A stretch of DNA of 64,000 nt from assembly GCF_016629525.1 (NCBI RefSeq), contig NZ_AP024269.1, positions 2,108,001-2,172,000 of the forward strand. The letters run 5' to 3'. The notes beneath the pieces were generated by a model. The model saw only the letters and a program-made list of their open reading frames with translations, searched no databases and had not been told where the DNA came from. Shown here piece after piece: positions 17,573 to 26,479 of this stretch (within the stretch, counting starts at the first letter, position 1; each line of letters opens with the position of its first letter). The translations under genes and the position numbers were made by a program. The stretch is from Kaistia sp. 32K. GTDB lineage: Bacteria; Pseudomonadota; Alphaproteobacteria; Rhizobiales; Kaistiaceae.

Positions 17573-19173
17573 CAAAAGAGCGCCTCTATCTTTTTGACAC
17601 GACGCTGCGCGACGGCGCGCAGACGAACGGCGTCGACTTCTCGGTCGAGGACAAGGTCCTGATCGCCGATATGCTCGATCAACTCGGCGTCGACTATGTC
17701 GAGGGCGGCTATCCCGGCGCCAATCCGACCGATACGCGCTTCTTCACCGAGAAGCGGACCAGCCGGGCGAAGTTCACCGCCTTCGGCATGACGAAGCGGG
17801 CAGGGGTCAGCCTCTCCAACGATCCCGGCATCAACACGCTGCTCGCCGCGGCCTCGGACGCGATCTGCTTCGTCGCCAAGAGCTGGGACTACCAGGTCAA
17901 GGTCGCGCTCAGCGCCACCGAGGAAGAGAACCTCGAGGGCATCCGCCAGTCGGTCGAGGCGGCCGTAGCGGCCGGCAAGGAGGCGCTCGTCGATTGCGAG
18001 CACTTCTTCGACGGCTACAAGGCGAACCCGACCTATGCGCTCGCCTGCGCCCGCACGGCGTATGAGGCCGGCGCACGCTGGGTCGTGCTCTGCGAAACCA
18101 ATGGCGGCACGCTGCCGGAGGAAGTCGAGGCGATCGTCCGCGAGGTTGCCAAGGTGATCCCCGGCGATCATCTCGGCGTCCATGCCCATAACGACACCGA
18201 GCAGGCGGTCGCCAATTCGCTGGCGGCGATCCGGGGCGGCGCGCGCCAGATCCAGGGTACGCTGAACGGCATCGGCGAGCGCTGCGGCAACGCCAACCTG
18301 ACCTCGATCATCCCGACCCTGATGCTGAAGCCGGCCTATGCCGACCGGTTCGAGATCGGCGTCTCGCAGGAGGCCCTGAAGGGGCTGACCGCGCTTTCGC
18401 ACCGCTTCGACGAGATCGTCAACCGCGCTCCGAACCGGCAGGCGCCCTATGTCGGCGCCTCGGCTTTCGCGACCAAGGCCGGCATCCACGCCTCGGCCAT
18501 CGTCAAGGATCCGAGCACCTACGAGCATGTGAAGCCGGAAGCGGTCGGCAATCATCGCCGCGTGCTGGTCTCCGACCAGGCCGGGCGCTCGAACCTGCTC
18601 GCGGAGCTGTCGCGCCTCGGCATCACGGTCGACAAGGGCGACCGCCGGCTCGATGCGCTGCTCTCCGAGGTCAAGGAGCGCGAGGCGGTCGGCTATTCCT
18701 ATGAAGGCGCCGACGCCTCGTTCGAGCTTCTGGCGCGCCGCACCCTCGGCCATGTGCCGGAATTCTTCGCCGTCGAGAGCTTCCACGTCACCGTCGAGCG
18801 CCGCTTCAACGCGGTCGGCAAGCAGATCTCGGTCTCCGAGGCCGTGGTGAAGCTGATCGTCGGCGGTGAGCGGCTGCTGACGGTCGAGGAGGGCAACGGC
18901 CCGGTCAACGCGCTCGACCGGGCGCTCCGCAAGGATCTCGGCGTCTATCAGGAAGCGATCTCCGATCTCGAGCTGATCGACTACAAGGTCCGTATCCTGA
19001 ACGGCGGCACGGAAGCCGTGACCCGCGTCCTGATCGAGACGCGCGACGCCACCGGCGACAGCTGGCTGACCATCGGCGTCTCGGAAAACGTCGTCGATGC
19101 CTCGTTCGAGGCGCTGCTCGATTCGATCATCTACAAGCTGGTGAAATCCGGGGCGAAGCCGGCGCACGGCTGA
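17569..19173 (+). CDS. cimA: (R)-citramalate synthase
   Basis: 534 residues from the ATG at 17569 (MTKERLYLFDTTLRDGAQ); the frame is open upstream, but this ATG overlaps the stop of the preceding small gene in an ATGA junction. HMGL-like catalytic features are present: DTTLRDGAQ, HAHNDTEQAVANS and GNANL. The C-terminal part is the LeuA-type allosteric domain (from about 400). It condenses pyruvate and acetyl-CoA to citramalate, the threonine-independent entry to isoleucine. Nearness to cysS is common in Hyphomicrobiales. Confidence 0.93.
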   Translation: MTKERLYLFDTTLRDGAQTNGVDFSVEDKVLIADMLDQLGVDYVEGGYPGANPTDTRFFTEKRTSRAKFTAFGMTKRAGVSLSNDPGINTLLAAASDAICFVAKSWDYQVKVALSATEEENLEGIRQSVEAAVAAGKEALVDCEHFFDGYKANPTYALACARTAYEAGARWVVLCETNGGTLPEEVEAIVREVAKVIPGDHLGVHAHNDTEQAVANSLAAIRGGARQIQGTLNGIGERCGNANLTSIIPTLMLKPAYADRFEIGVSQEALKGLTALSHRFDEIVNRAPNRQAPYVGASAFATKAGIHASAIVKDPSTYEHVKPEAVGNHRRVLVSDQAGRSNLLAELSRLGITVDKGDRRLDALLSEVKEREAVGYSYEGADASFELLARRTLGHVPEFFAVESFHVTVERRFNAVGKQISVSEAVVKLIVGGERLLTVEEGNGPVNALDRALRKDLGVYQEAISDLELIDYKVRILNGGTEAVTRVLIETRDATGDSWLTIGVSENVVDASFEALLDSIIYKLVKSGAKPAHG

Positions 19174-19196
19174 GCCGGCATCGTCTCTTGTTCACG

Positions 19197-19225
19197 CATC
19201 TCCGCGGGCGGGTCTCGCGGAGATG
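19197..19225. terminator. Bidirectional hairpin between cimA and the TetR gene
   Basis: Arms CATCTCCGCG and CGCGGAGATG around a 9-base loop, lying between two convergent genes. Confidence 0.65.
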
Positions 19226-19251
19226 TACCCTGCACGTATCCCGGCGAGCGC

Positions 19252-19929
19252 CTAGCGGGCGGCTGCGATGCCGGCCAGGATGAGGTCGACACCGGCGAGG
19301 AACTGCTCGCGGTCGTCATGTTCGCGCAATTGCGTCGCCACCTGGCGCAGGAACGGATATTCGGCCGGGTCGAGTTCGCTCCACCGGGCGGCGACGTCTC
19401 CGAGGAACGCCTCGCGGTCCGTTCGATCGGTATCACGCGCGAGGCGGGCGTTCGCGGCGTTCTGCCCGGCGACGCCGAGCACATAGTTCAGCAGGGCGGA
19501 CGCGGCGTCGAACTGCTCTCGCTCGGGGACGCCGAGCGCCTGGAGCCCGCCGCCGATCCCTTCGAAGATCCGCAGCATGGCCGACTGCCACGGTTCGCGG
19601 AAAAGCTGCGCGCCCACCCAGGGGTGGGCGTCGATCGCGTCGAACACCCCGAGGGCAATGGCGCGGATCGCCTCGCGAGGCTCCCCATCGCTGACCACCC
19701 GGGCCATGACCCGGTCGATGACGTCATTGGTGGTCGCGGCGAGCAACTCGTTCTTGTCGGCGACGTGCCAGTAGATCGCCCCGCTTCCGGTGGAAAGGCG
19801 GGTTGTGAGCGCGCGGAAGGTCAGGGCGCTCTCGCCGTCGGCATCGAGGATCTCGATCGCCGCTTCGACAATCCGTTCCTTCGAGAGCGCGTCGGCGCGT
19901 CGTTCTGTCCGTTGGGGCTTGGTCGTCAT
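19252..19929 (-). CDS. TetR-family repressor, divergent from the monooxygenase
   Basis: 225 residues from the ATG at 19929 (MTTKPQRTERRADAL). The N-terminal HTH is clear: SKERIVEAAIEILDADGES, then LTFRALTTRLSTGSGAIYWHVADK. The remainder is a helical ligand-binding domain. Similar regulators repress divergent efflux or oxidoreductase genes. The gap to the monooxygenase gene holds two copies of a perfect palindrome that are the likely operators, so it probably represses both itself and the monooxygenase until a ligand binds. The ligand is not predictable. Confidence 0.88.
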   Translation of the reverse strand: MTTKPQRTERRADALSKERIVEAAIEILDADGESALTFRALTTRLSTGSGAIYWHVADKNELLAATTNDVIDRVMARVVSDGEPREAIRAIALGVFDAIDAHPWVGAQLFREPWQSAMLRIFEGIGGGLQALGVPEREQFDAASALLNYVLGVAGQNAANARLARDTDRTDREAFLGDVAARWSELDPAEYPFLRQVATQLREHDDREQFLAGVDLILAGIAAAR

Positions 19930-19948
19930 CCCCGCATCTTGACATGAA

Positions 19949-19963
19949 TGGAACGCCGTTCCA
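19949..19963. promoter_or_regulatory. TetR operator 1
   Basis: TGGAACGCCGTTCCA, a 15-bp palindrome in the divergent promoter region, 20 bp upstream of the TetR gene start. Confidence 0.75.
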
Positions 19964-19976
19964 AAACAAATCCAAC

Positions 19977-19991
19977 TGGAACGACGTTCCA
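19977..19991. promoter_or_regulatory. TetR operator 2
   Basis: TGGAACGACGTTCCA, identical to operator 1 apart from the central base, with centres 28 bp apart; 24 bp upstream of the monooxygenase ATG. Confidence 0.75.
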
Positions 19992-20014
19992 TTCACCGCG
20001 TGAAGGGAAACAAG

Positions 20015-21196
20015 ATGGCGAAATCCATAGCGATCGTCGGCGCGGGCCTCGGCGGCCTCACGCTGGCACGCGTGCTCCACGTGCACGGCATCCCGGCGAC
20101 GATCTATGAGGCCGAGCCTTCGGCGGATGCCCGCACCCAGGGAGGGATGCTCGACATCCACGAAGCCGACGGGCAGCGCGCGCTCAAGGCTGCCGGCCTG
20201 TTCGAGGCGTTTCAAGCCCTGATCCATCCCGGCGGCGAGGCGTCGCGCGTCCTGGATCAACACGGGAACGTGCTGCTCGACCAGCCCGATGACGGCACAG
20301 GTGGACGTCCCGAGGTGCTTCGCGGCGAGTTGCGGCGGATCCTCCTCGAGTCGCTGCCCACCGGGACGATCCGCTGGGGCAAGAAGCTCGCGGGCGTCAC
20401 GGCGCTCGGCGGCGGCGAGCACGAACTGTCGTTCGCGGATGGATCCAGCGTCCGTACCGGGCTCCTCGTCGGGGCGGACGGCGCCTGGTCGAAGGTCCGG
20501 CCGCGGCTCACGGCCATCCAGCCCGACTATATCGGCACGACATTCATCGAGACCTACCTCCACGACGCCGACGAGAAGCACGCGGCTTCTGCCGAGGCGG
20601 TCGGCGGCGGCGCGCTGTTCGCGCTCGCTCCGGGAAAGGGGATCTTCGCCCATCGCGAGCCGGACGGCACCTTGCACGCCTATGTTGCGCTCAACCGGCT
20701 CGAGGCGTGGTTCTCCGGCATCGACTTCAGCGACGTCAGCAACGCGAAGGCGACGATCGCGGCCGAGTTCGACGGGTGGGCGCCGGCGCTTACCGCGCTG
20801 ATCACGGATGGCGAGACCACGCCGGTCCTGCGCAGGCTCCATGCGCTGCCCGTCGGGCATCGGTGGCAGCGCGTGCCCGGCGTGACGCTCGTCGGCGATG
20901 CCGCGCACCTGGCGCCGCCGGCCGGCGAGGGCGCCAATCTGGCGATGCTCGATGGCGCCGAGCTGGCCGAGGCGATCGCCGCGCACCCCGATGACGTCGA
21001 GGCGGCTCTCGCGGCCTATGAAGCGGCGATGTTCCCCCGCAGCGAGGCGGAGGCGGCGGATGCGCACCAGATCCTGGAGATCTGCCTCGGCGACCGTGCC
21101 CCCTTCGCGCTCGTCGACTTCCTTACCGGCGCGATCGAGGCGAATTCGGAAGCGGCCGCGCAGCCCGGATCTACGCCTTCAACGATCGGCGTTTGA
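20015..21196 (+). CDS. FAD-dependent monooxygenase, TetX-like
   Basis: 393 residues from the ATG at 20015 (MAKSIAIVGAGLGGL), preceded by GAAGGGA; a GTG at 20000 is less likely. The FAD Rossmann motif is GAGLGG; the second FAD motif is GDAAHLAPPAGEGAN. The segment QGGMLDIHEADGQRAL and the GGRPEVLRGELRR region resemble TetX tetracycline-inactivating monooxygenases and their close relatives. It would hydroxylate a small aromatic molecule using NADPH and O2. Its substrate is unknown, and similarity alone does not show tetracycline activity. Divergent TetR regulator with double operators. Confidence 0.88.
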   Translation: MAKSIAIVGAGLGGLTLARVLHVHGIPATIYEAEPSADARTQGGMLDIHEADGQRALKAAGLFEAFQALIHPGGEASRVLDQHGNVLLDQPDDGTGGRPEVLRGELRRILLESLPTGTIRWGKKLAGVTALGGGEHELSFADGSSVRTGLLVGADGAWSKVRPRLTAIQPDYIGTTFIETYLHDADEKHAASAEAVGGGALFALAPGKGIFAHREPDGTLHAYVALNRLEAWFSGIDFSDVSNAKATIAAEFDGWAPALTALITDGETTPVLRRLHALPVGHRWQRVPGVTLVGDAAHLAPPAGEGANLAMLDGAELAEAIAAHPDDVEAALAAYEAAMFPRSEAEAADAHQILEICLGDRAPFALVDFLTGAIEANSEAAAQPGSTPSTIGV

Positions 21197-21231
21197 ACCG
21201 GTCGGGTCGGGCGGGGTCGCCGGCGGATCGC

Positions 21232-21837
21232 CTAGAGATCGGCGATCGGCATCGGTTCGACGGCCGGCTCGCGGGTGGCGGCTTTGGCGATCGCCGCCTT
21301 GAGCTTCGGCAGGATGTCTTCGGCGCTGTCGGCGACGATGTAGTTGACCTCGAAGCCGCTGCGGATGAAGCCCGCGTCGGACATGTGCCGCAGAAGCGCG
21401 ATCAGCGGATCCCAGAAGCCGTTGATGTTGGCGATCAGCACCGGCTTGCGATGCCGCCCGAGCTGGGCCCAGGTCATCATCTCGACCAGTTCCTCAAGCG
21501 TGCCGATGCCGCCGGGCAGGGCCACGAACGCATCGGAGCGCTCGAACATCAGCCGCTTGCGCTCGTGCATGTCGTTGGTGACGACCAGCTCGTGCGCGGT
21601 GTCGAGCATGACCTCGCGTTCCTTCAGGAACTGCGGGATGATGCCGGTGACATGGCCGCCGGCCTGCATGACGGAGCGCGCGGTGATGCCCATCAGGCCG
21701 ATGGCGCCGCCTCCATAGACGAGGCCGATGCCGGCCTCTCCCATCGCCTTGCCGAGATGTTCGGCGGAACTCGCATAGATGGGGGCGTCGCCCGCGGACG
21801 AACCGCAGTAGACGCAAATCGAGGAAAGCTGGGTCAT
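21232..21837 (-). CDS. LOG-family protein (cytokinin riboside 5'-monophosphate phosphoribohydrolase-like)
   Basis: 201 residues from the ATG at 21837 (MTQLSSICVYCGSSAGD), preceded by GAGGAAG. The frame continues upstream for almost 600 codons, but that part is antisense to the LysM gene and is rejected. Family motifs: VYGGGAIGLMG and the PGGIGTLEE signature with catalytic residues. LOG enzymes release the ribose 5-phosphate from nucleotide monophosphates; in bacteria the true substrate is often unclear. It is divergent from the LysM protein gene, an arrangement common in this order. Confidence 0.9.
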   Translation of the reverse strand: MTQLSSICVYCGSSAGDAPIYASSAEHLGKAMGEAGIGLVYGGGAIGLMGITARSVMQAGGHVTGIIPQFLKEREVMLDTAHELVVTNDMHERKRLMFERSDAFVALPGGIGTLEELVEMMTWAQLGRHRKPVLIANINGFWDPLIALLRHMSDAGFIRSGFEVNYIVADSAEDILPKLKAAIAKAATREPAVEPMPIADL

Positions 21838-22065
21838 AGAGACTTCCTCGCATCCGGGCGGACGGGCGTCAAGCCGATGGCGGTTGCGCGACAGCGCCAT
21901 GGAAACTGCGGTTTCGCTGCCTTGTCGCGCCCTTGAAAGCGGGTATAACAAGGCAGAGAATAAGCCGGAAAACGCCGAGGAATCAGCGGTCCGGCAGGGG
22001 ACATGAGCCCGCCGGGCGCGGAATCGGAAAAGCCGTTCCGTTTTGAGCGACAGGTTTGAGCATCG

Positions 22066-23583
22066 ATGGCTGAGCAGACACCTCCCGGGCCGAAGACATC
22101 CGGTCGCGTTGCCGGCGTAGTGGCGATCGCCGCCATTCTGGTCGGGGGCTATTACGGCCTGGTCGCCAAGCCTGCCGCCGAAAAGGGAACCGCGCCGGAC
22201 GCGACTTCGGCTGCAACCGGCTCGTCGCCCGCCGCCGACGCCAAGGCCCCGGATGCAAAGCCGGAAGCGACGCAGGCCGCCGAGAGCGCCGCGTCCGCGA
22301 AGCCCGAGGCCGAACAGGCTGCCATTCCCGCCGAAGGCTCCGCCCCGAGCTTCGACATTGTCCGCGTCGAGCCGTCGGGCGAGACCGTCGTCGCCGGTCT
22401 CGCCGCGCCGAAATCCAAGGTCGAGCTGCTGGATGGCCAGTCGACGATCGCCACCGCCGAGGCGAACGAGCGCGGTGAGTGGGCTGTCGCGGTCGAGAAG
22501 CCGCTGGCGGCCGGAACGCATGATCTGTCGATCCGCACGACTTCGCCGGACAAGAAGGTCGAGACCCTGTCCGAGCAGAGCGTCGCCGTGCAGGTGCAGG
22601 AGCCCGGCAAGGGCGAGGCGCTCGTCGTGCTGAATACGCCGGAGACGGCGAGCAAGGTGCTGCAGAAGCCCGAAGGCGCCGGCGAGCAGAAGGTCGCGTC
22701 GGCGGCGACGCCGGAGCCGAAGGCTGAGAACGCCCCGGCTGAAGCCAAGCCGGCCGGCGAGGCGGCTGCGCCGTCTGCCAATTCTTCCGATACCGCCGCC
22801 TCGACGCAGGCCGCGCCGGAAGGCGCTGCGCCGAGCACGCAGGCGAATGCGCCCGAGGCCGTGGCCAAGGCCGAAGCCCCGGCCGATACCACTGCCAAGA
22901 ACGAGACGCCGGCCCAGGCGGATACGCTCGCCGATACGGACCGCGTGGCGAAGCCGGAAACGGCAGGCGCTCCCGCCGAGACGGGTACCCAGACTGCCAA
23001 GACGGATGAGCCTGCCAAGGCGGGCGACGCCACCAAGACCGCCGATGCGGCTTCCGGCGCGAAGCCGGACGTCTCGGTCGACGCGGTCGAGGTCGAGGAC
23101 GGCAAGCTGTTCGTCGCCGGCTCGGCCAAGTCCAAGGCGCCGGTGCGCGTCTACATGGACGACAAGCTGGTGGGCGAGGCGAAGCCGGAAGAGAACGGCC
23201 GCTGGCTGCTCGAGACGAAGCGCTCGGTCGAGCCGGGTCGCCGCGTCGTCCGCGCCGACCAAGTCGAGACCAATGGCTCCGGCAAGGTGGTCGGCCGCGC
23301 CGAGGTGCCGTTCGAGCGGACCGAGGACGTGGCGATGCTCGCGCCGGTCGTCGCCGGCGGCGGCGCCGGTGGCGCCAGCGCGGATGGCCATGTGCCGGCG
23401 CCGCACAACGTCATCATCCGTCGCGGTGACAATCTCTGGACCATCTCGCGTCGTCTCTACGGCCGCGGCATCCGCTATTCGACGATTTACGAAGCGAACA
23501 ACGACCAGATCCGCAATCCGCACCTGATCTATCCCGGCCAGACCTTCGTGCTGCCGGCGGGCGACGCGAACTGGACTAACTGA
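22066..23583 (+). CDS. Envelope protein with low-complexity stalk and C-terminal LysM domain
   Basis: 505 residues. One membrane span at about 15-35 (VAGVVAIAAILVGGYYGLVA) anchors it facing the periplasm. Two Ig-like beta modules are seen (about 100-175 and 340-440), separated by a long Ala/Pro/Glu/Lys-rich linker (about 195-335). The LysM domain is at about 445-503 (IIRRGDNLWTISRRLYG ... YPGQTFVLPAG) and would bind peptidoglycan. It is followed by the Atm1-type exporter gene. A structural or tethering role at the cell wall is inferred. Confidence 0.85.
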   Translation: MAEQTPPGPKTSGRVAGVVAIAAILVGGYYGLVAKPAAEKGTAPDATSAATGSSPAADAKAPDAKPEATQAAESAASAKPEAEQAAIPAEGSAPSFDIVRVEPSGETVVAGLAAPKSKVELLDGQSTIATAEANERGEWAVAVEKPLAAGTHDLSIRTTSPDKKVETLSEQSVAVQVQEPGKGEALVVLNTPETASKVLQKPEGAGEQKVASAATPEPKAENAPAEAKPAGEAAAPSANSSDTAASTQAAPEGAAPSTQANAPEAVAKAEAPADTTAKNETPAQADTLADTDRVAKPETAGAPAETGTQTAKTDEPAKAGDATKTADAASGAKPDVSVDAVEVEDGKLFVAGSAKSKAPVRVYMDDKLVGEAKPEENGRWLLETKRSVEPGRRVVRADQVETNGSGKVVGRAEVPFERTEDVAMLAPVVAGGGAGGASADGHVPAPHNVIIRRGDNLWTISRRLYGRGIRYSTIYEANNDQIRNPHLIYPGQTFVLPAGDANWTN

Positions 23584-23712
23584 GCCACGATACCCACATG
23601 ACCGGGAGCGCGCCCTGGCGCGCTCCATGATCCGTGTCCGGGCAAACCCGCGACGCGGATTTTCCGTTTGCGCCGAGGCGCGGCGGGCAGCGCGAAAATC
23701 TGGAGTACGCCA

Positions 23713-25650
23713 ATGAGCGCGACCAACAGCGCCGTACCGGGGCCCGGCAAGGGCACGCCGGATGAAGAGAAGGACGCGACGGCGTTCTCGACGATCGTCA
23801 GCCTCTGGCCCTATATCTGGCCGAAGGACCGCAACGACCTGAAGATCCGGGTCGCCGGCGCGCTCGTCATCCTGGTTCTCGCCAAGGTTCTCACCGTCTG
23901 CATTCCGTTCCTCTACAAATGGGCGACGGATGCGCTCGTCTCGCCGGCCAATGCGGCGGGCGACAAGGGCGGGCTGGCGCTAGTCATCACCGTGCCGATC
24001 ATGCTGGTGGTCGCCTATGGCGTCGGCCGCATCCTGCTGAACGCCTTCAACCAGATGCGCGACGCGCTGTTCGCCCGCGTCAGCGAGAACGCGATCCGCA
24101 AGCTCGGCCGCCGCGCCTTCGTGCACATGCACCGCCTGTCGCTGCGCTTCCATCTGCAGCGCCGCACCGGCGGCCTGTCTCGGACGATGGACCACGGGAT
24201 GAAGGGCATCGACTCGATCGTCGACCACATCATCCTGAACACCTTCCCGACGCTGCTCGAATTCCTGCTGGCGGCCGTCGTCATCGCCTGGCAGTTCAAC
24301 CTGACCTATGTCGCCGTCATCGCGGTGACGATCGTGGCCTATGTCTGGTTCACCATCGTGGCGTCGAACTGGCGCATCGCCATTCGCCGCGAGATGAACG
24401 CCTCCGACACCGACGCCAACGCCAAGGCCGTCGACTCGCTGCTCAACTACGAGACGGTGAAGTATTTCGGCAACGAGGCGATGGAGGCCGACCGCTACGA
24501 CAGGTCGCTGGCGCGCTACGAGGCCGCTTCGATCAAGACCTGGACGTCGCTCGCCTGGCTCAATCTCGGCCAGACGATCATCTTCACCACCGGCATGACC
24601 GTCTGCATGGCGCTGTCGGGCATGGCGATCATGCGCGGCGAGCAGACGATCGGCGACTTCGTCATGATCAACGCGCTGCTGGTGCAGCTGTCCTTCCCGC
24701 TCAATTTCATCGGCACGGTCTATCGCGAGCTGAAGCAGGGTCTCGCCGACGTCGAGGCGATGTTCCGCCTGCTCGACATGCCGGAGGAAGTCCAGGACAA
24801 GCCCGGCGCCGAGGCGCTCGTCGTCCGGGAGGGCACGGTCCGCTTCGAGGACGTTTCGTTCCACTATGATCCGGCGCGCGAGATCCTGAAGCATGTCAGC
24901 TTCGAGGTCCCGGCCGGCAAGACCGTGGCGATCGTCGGCCCGTCCGGCGCGGGCAAGTCGACGATCTCGCGGCTGATGTTCCGCTTCTATGACGTGACCG
25001 CCGGGCGCATCACCATCGACGGTGTCGACATCCGCGACGTCCGGCAGACCAGCGTGCGCGCCGCGATCGGCATGGTTCCGCAGGATACCGTGCTGTTCAA
25101 CGACACGATCGCCTACAACATCGGCTATGGCCGGCCGAGCGCCTCCATGGACGAAGTCCGCGAGGCGGCCCGCATGGCGCAGATCGCCGGCTTCATCGAG
25201 GGCCTGCCGGATGGTTTCGATTCGGAGGTCGGCGAGCGCGGTCTCAAGCTCTCGGGCGGCGAGAAGCAGCGCGTAGCCATCGCGCGCACCATCCTGAAGG
25301 CGCCGCCGATTCTCGTCCTCGACGAGGCGACCTCGGCGCTCGATACCCACACCGAGCGCGAAATCCAGGGCGCGCTCGACCGTGTGTCGTCCGGCCGCAC
25401 CACGCTGGTGATCGCGCATCGCCTGTCGACAGTTGTGACGGCGGACGAGATCATCGTGCTGGAAGCCGGCCAGATCATCGAGCGCGGCAACCACGACACG
25501 CTGATGCGCAAGGGCGGCCTCTATGCTTCGATGTGGGATCGCCAGCGCGAGGCGGACGAGGCGGCCGAGCGGCTGCGCCGGGTCCAGGAGACCGATACGC
25601 TGGGCGTGGTGACGCGCGGACCGAAGGCGGAACTGGAGACTGTCGGCTAG
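23713..25650 (+). CDS. Atm1-type ABC exporter (half transporter)
   Basis: 645 residues from the ATG at 23713 (MSATNSAVPG), with TGGAGT just before; an upstream ATG in frame is less likely. The transmembrane domain covers about 40-330. In the ATPase, Walker A is GPSGAGKST, the signature is LSGGEKQR, Walker B is ILVLDEATSALD and the switch is IAHRLS. The motif LNYETVKYFGNE is typical of Atm1/HMT1 (ABCB7) exporters, which form homodimers and export glutathione-linked or metal-stress compounds. It precedes psd and pssA, a conserved order. Confidence 0.93.
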   Translation: MSATNSAVPGPGKGTPDEEKDATAFSTIVSLWPYIWPKDRNDLKIRVAGALVILVLAKVLTVCIPFLYKWATDALVSPANAAGDKGGLALVITVPIMLVVAYGVGRILLNAFNQMRDALFARVSENAIRKLGRRAFVHMHRLSLRFHLQRRTGGLSRTMDHGMKGIDSIVDHIILNTFPTLLEFLLAAVVIAWQFNLTYVAVIAVTIVAYVWFTIVASNWRIAIRREMNASDTDANAKAVDSLLNYETVKYFGNEAMEADRYDRSLARYEAASIKTWTSLAWLNLGQTIIFTTGMTVCMALSGMAIMRGEQTIGDFVMINALLVQLSFPLNFIGTVYRELKQGLADVEAMFRLLDMPEEVQDKPGAEALVVREGTVRFEDVSFHYDPAREILKHVSFEVPAGKTVAIVGPSGAGKSTISRLMFRFYDVTAGRITIDGVDIRDVRQTSVRAAIGMVPQDTVLFNDTIAYNIGYGRPSASMDEVREAARMAQIAGFIEGLPDGFDSEVGERGLKLSGGEKQRVAIARTILKAPPILVLDEATSALDTHTEREIQGALDRVSSGRTTLVIAHRLSTVVTADEIIVLEAGQIIERGNHDTLMRKGGLYASMWDRQREADEAAERLRRVQETDTLGVVTRGPKAELETVG

Positions 25651-25677
25651 AACAAATCCGTTCCGGTGGGCTCCGGC

Positions 25678-25709
25678 TTCTCACCTCTCCCTGAGGGAGA
25701 GGTTGGAGG
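25678..25709. repeat. CCTCTCCCTGAGGGAGAGG palindrome
   Basis: A 19-base stem-loop in the 126-bp gap between the ABC exporter and psd. It is related to the outer arm of the composite repeats and may act as a terminator or processing stem. Confidence 0.6.
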
Positions 25710-25776
25710 CCGCTTCACACCCGGGGCTATCCGTGATCTATCGAACCGCTGCAAATTCAGGGAGACAGGGCAAGGC

Positions 25777-26478
25777 ATGGATTCTGTGCTGAAATCGATC
25801 CGGGCGAACTTCGTGCCGATCCACCGCGAAGGCTACCCCTTCATTGCAATCCTCGCCTTCGTCACCCTGTTCCTGGGCTGGCTCTGGGGCCCGCTGTTCT
25901 GGCTCGGACTGATTCTGACGGCGTGGTGCGTCTATTTCTTCCGCGATCCGCCGCGGGTGACGCCGCTCGATCCGGACCTCGTCATCAGCCCCGCCGATGG
26001 CCGCGTGTCGGCCGTCGGTCCCGTCGTGCCGCCGCCGGAGTTGGAGCTCGGCACCGCGCCGCGCGTGCGCATCTCCGTTTTCATGAACGTCTTCAACTGC
26101 CACGTGAACCGTGCCCCGGTCGCCGGCACCGTCCAGCGCATCGCCTATACGCCCGGCAAGTTCCTGAATGCCGAGCTCGACAAGGCGAGCGAGGACAATG
26201 AGCGCAACGGCCTGGTGATCGACGGCGTCCACGGCAGGCTCGGCGTCGTCCAGATTGCCGGCCTCGTCGCGCGCCGCATCGTCTGCTTCACCCGCGAGGG
26301 GCAGCAGCTGGCGGTCGGCGAGCGCTTCGGTTTGATCCGCTTCGGCTCGCGCCTCGACGTCTATCTGCCCGAGGGCGCGACGCCGCTCGTGGCGGAAGGC
26401 CAGACGGCGATCGCCGGCGAAACCGTGCTCGCCCGCTTCGGCACCGGCGGCTCGATCAGCGGCGTGCGGGTCGACTGA
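25777..26478 (+). CDS. psd: Phosphatidylserine decarboxylase proenzyme (short type)
   Basis: 233 residues from the ATG at 25777; this is the usual size of the short rhizobial form, and the frame upstream reads through a repeat. Hydrophobic N-terminus (residues 20-55). The self-cleavage site that makes the pyruvoyl group is read as Gly190-Ser191 in IRFGSRLD. Conserved SPADGRV and [11 protein letters not shown] are present. It converts phosphatidylserine to phosphatidylethanolamine at the inner membrane, acting right after PssA, whose gene follows by one base. Confidence 0.95.
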   Translation: MDSVLKSIRANFVPIHREGYPFIAILAFVTLFLGWLWGPLFWLGLILTAWCVYFFRDPPRVTPLDPDLVISPADGRVSAVGPVVPPPELELGTAPRVRISVFMNVFNCHVNRAPVAGTVQRIAYTPGKFLNAELDKASEDNERNGLVIDGVHGRLGVVQIAGLVARRIVCFTREGQQLAVGERFGLIRFGSRLDVYLPEGATPLVAEGQTAIAGETVLARFGTGGSISGVRVD

Positions 26479-26479
26479 C

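Noticed and set aside
21838-23628. N-terminal extension of the LOG protein frame
   Set aside because: It is antisense to the LysM protein gene; the LOG family starts at the ATG at 21837, which has a good ribosome binding site.
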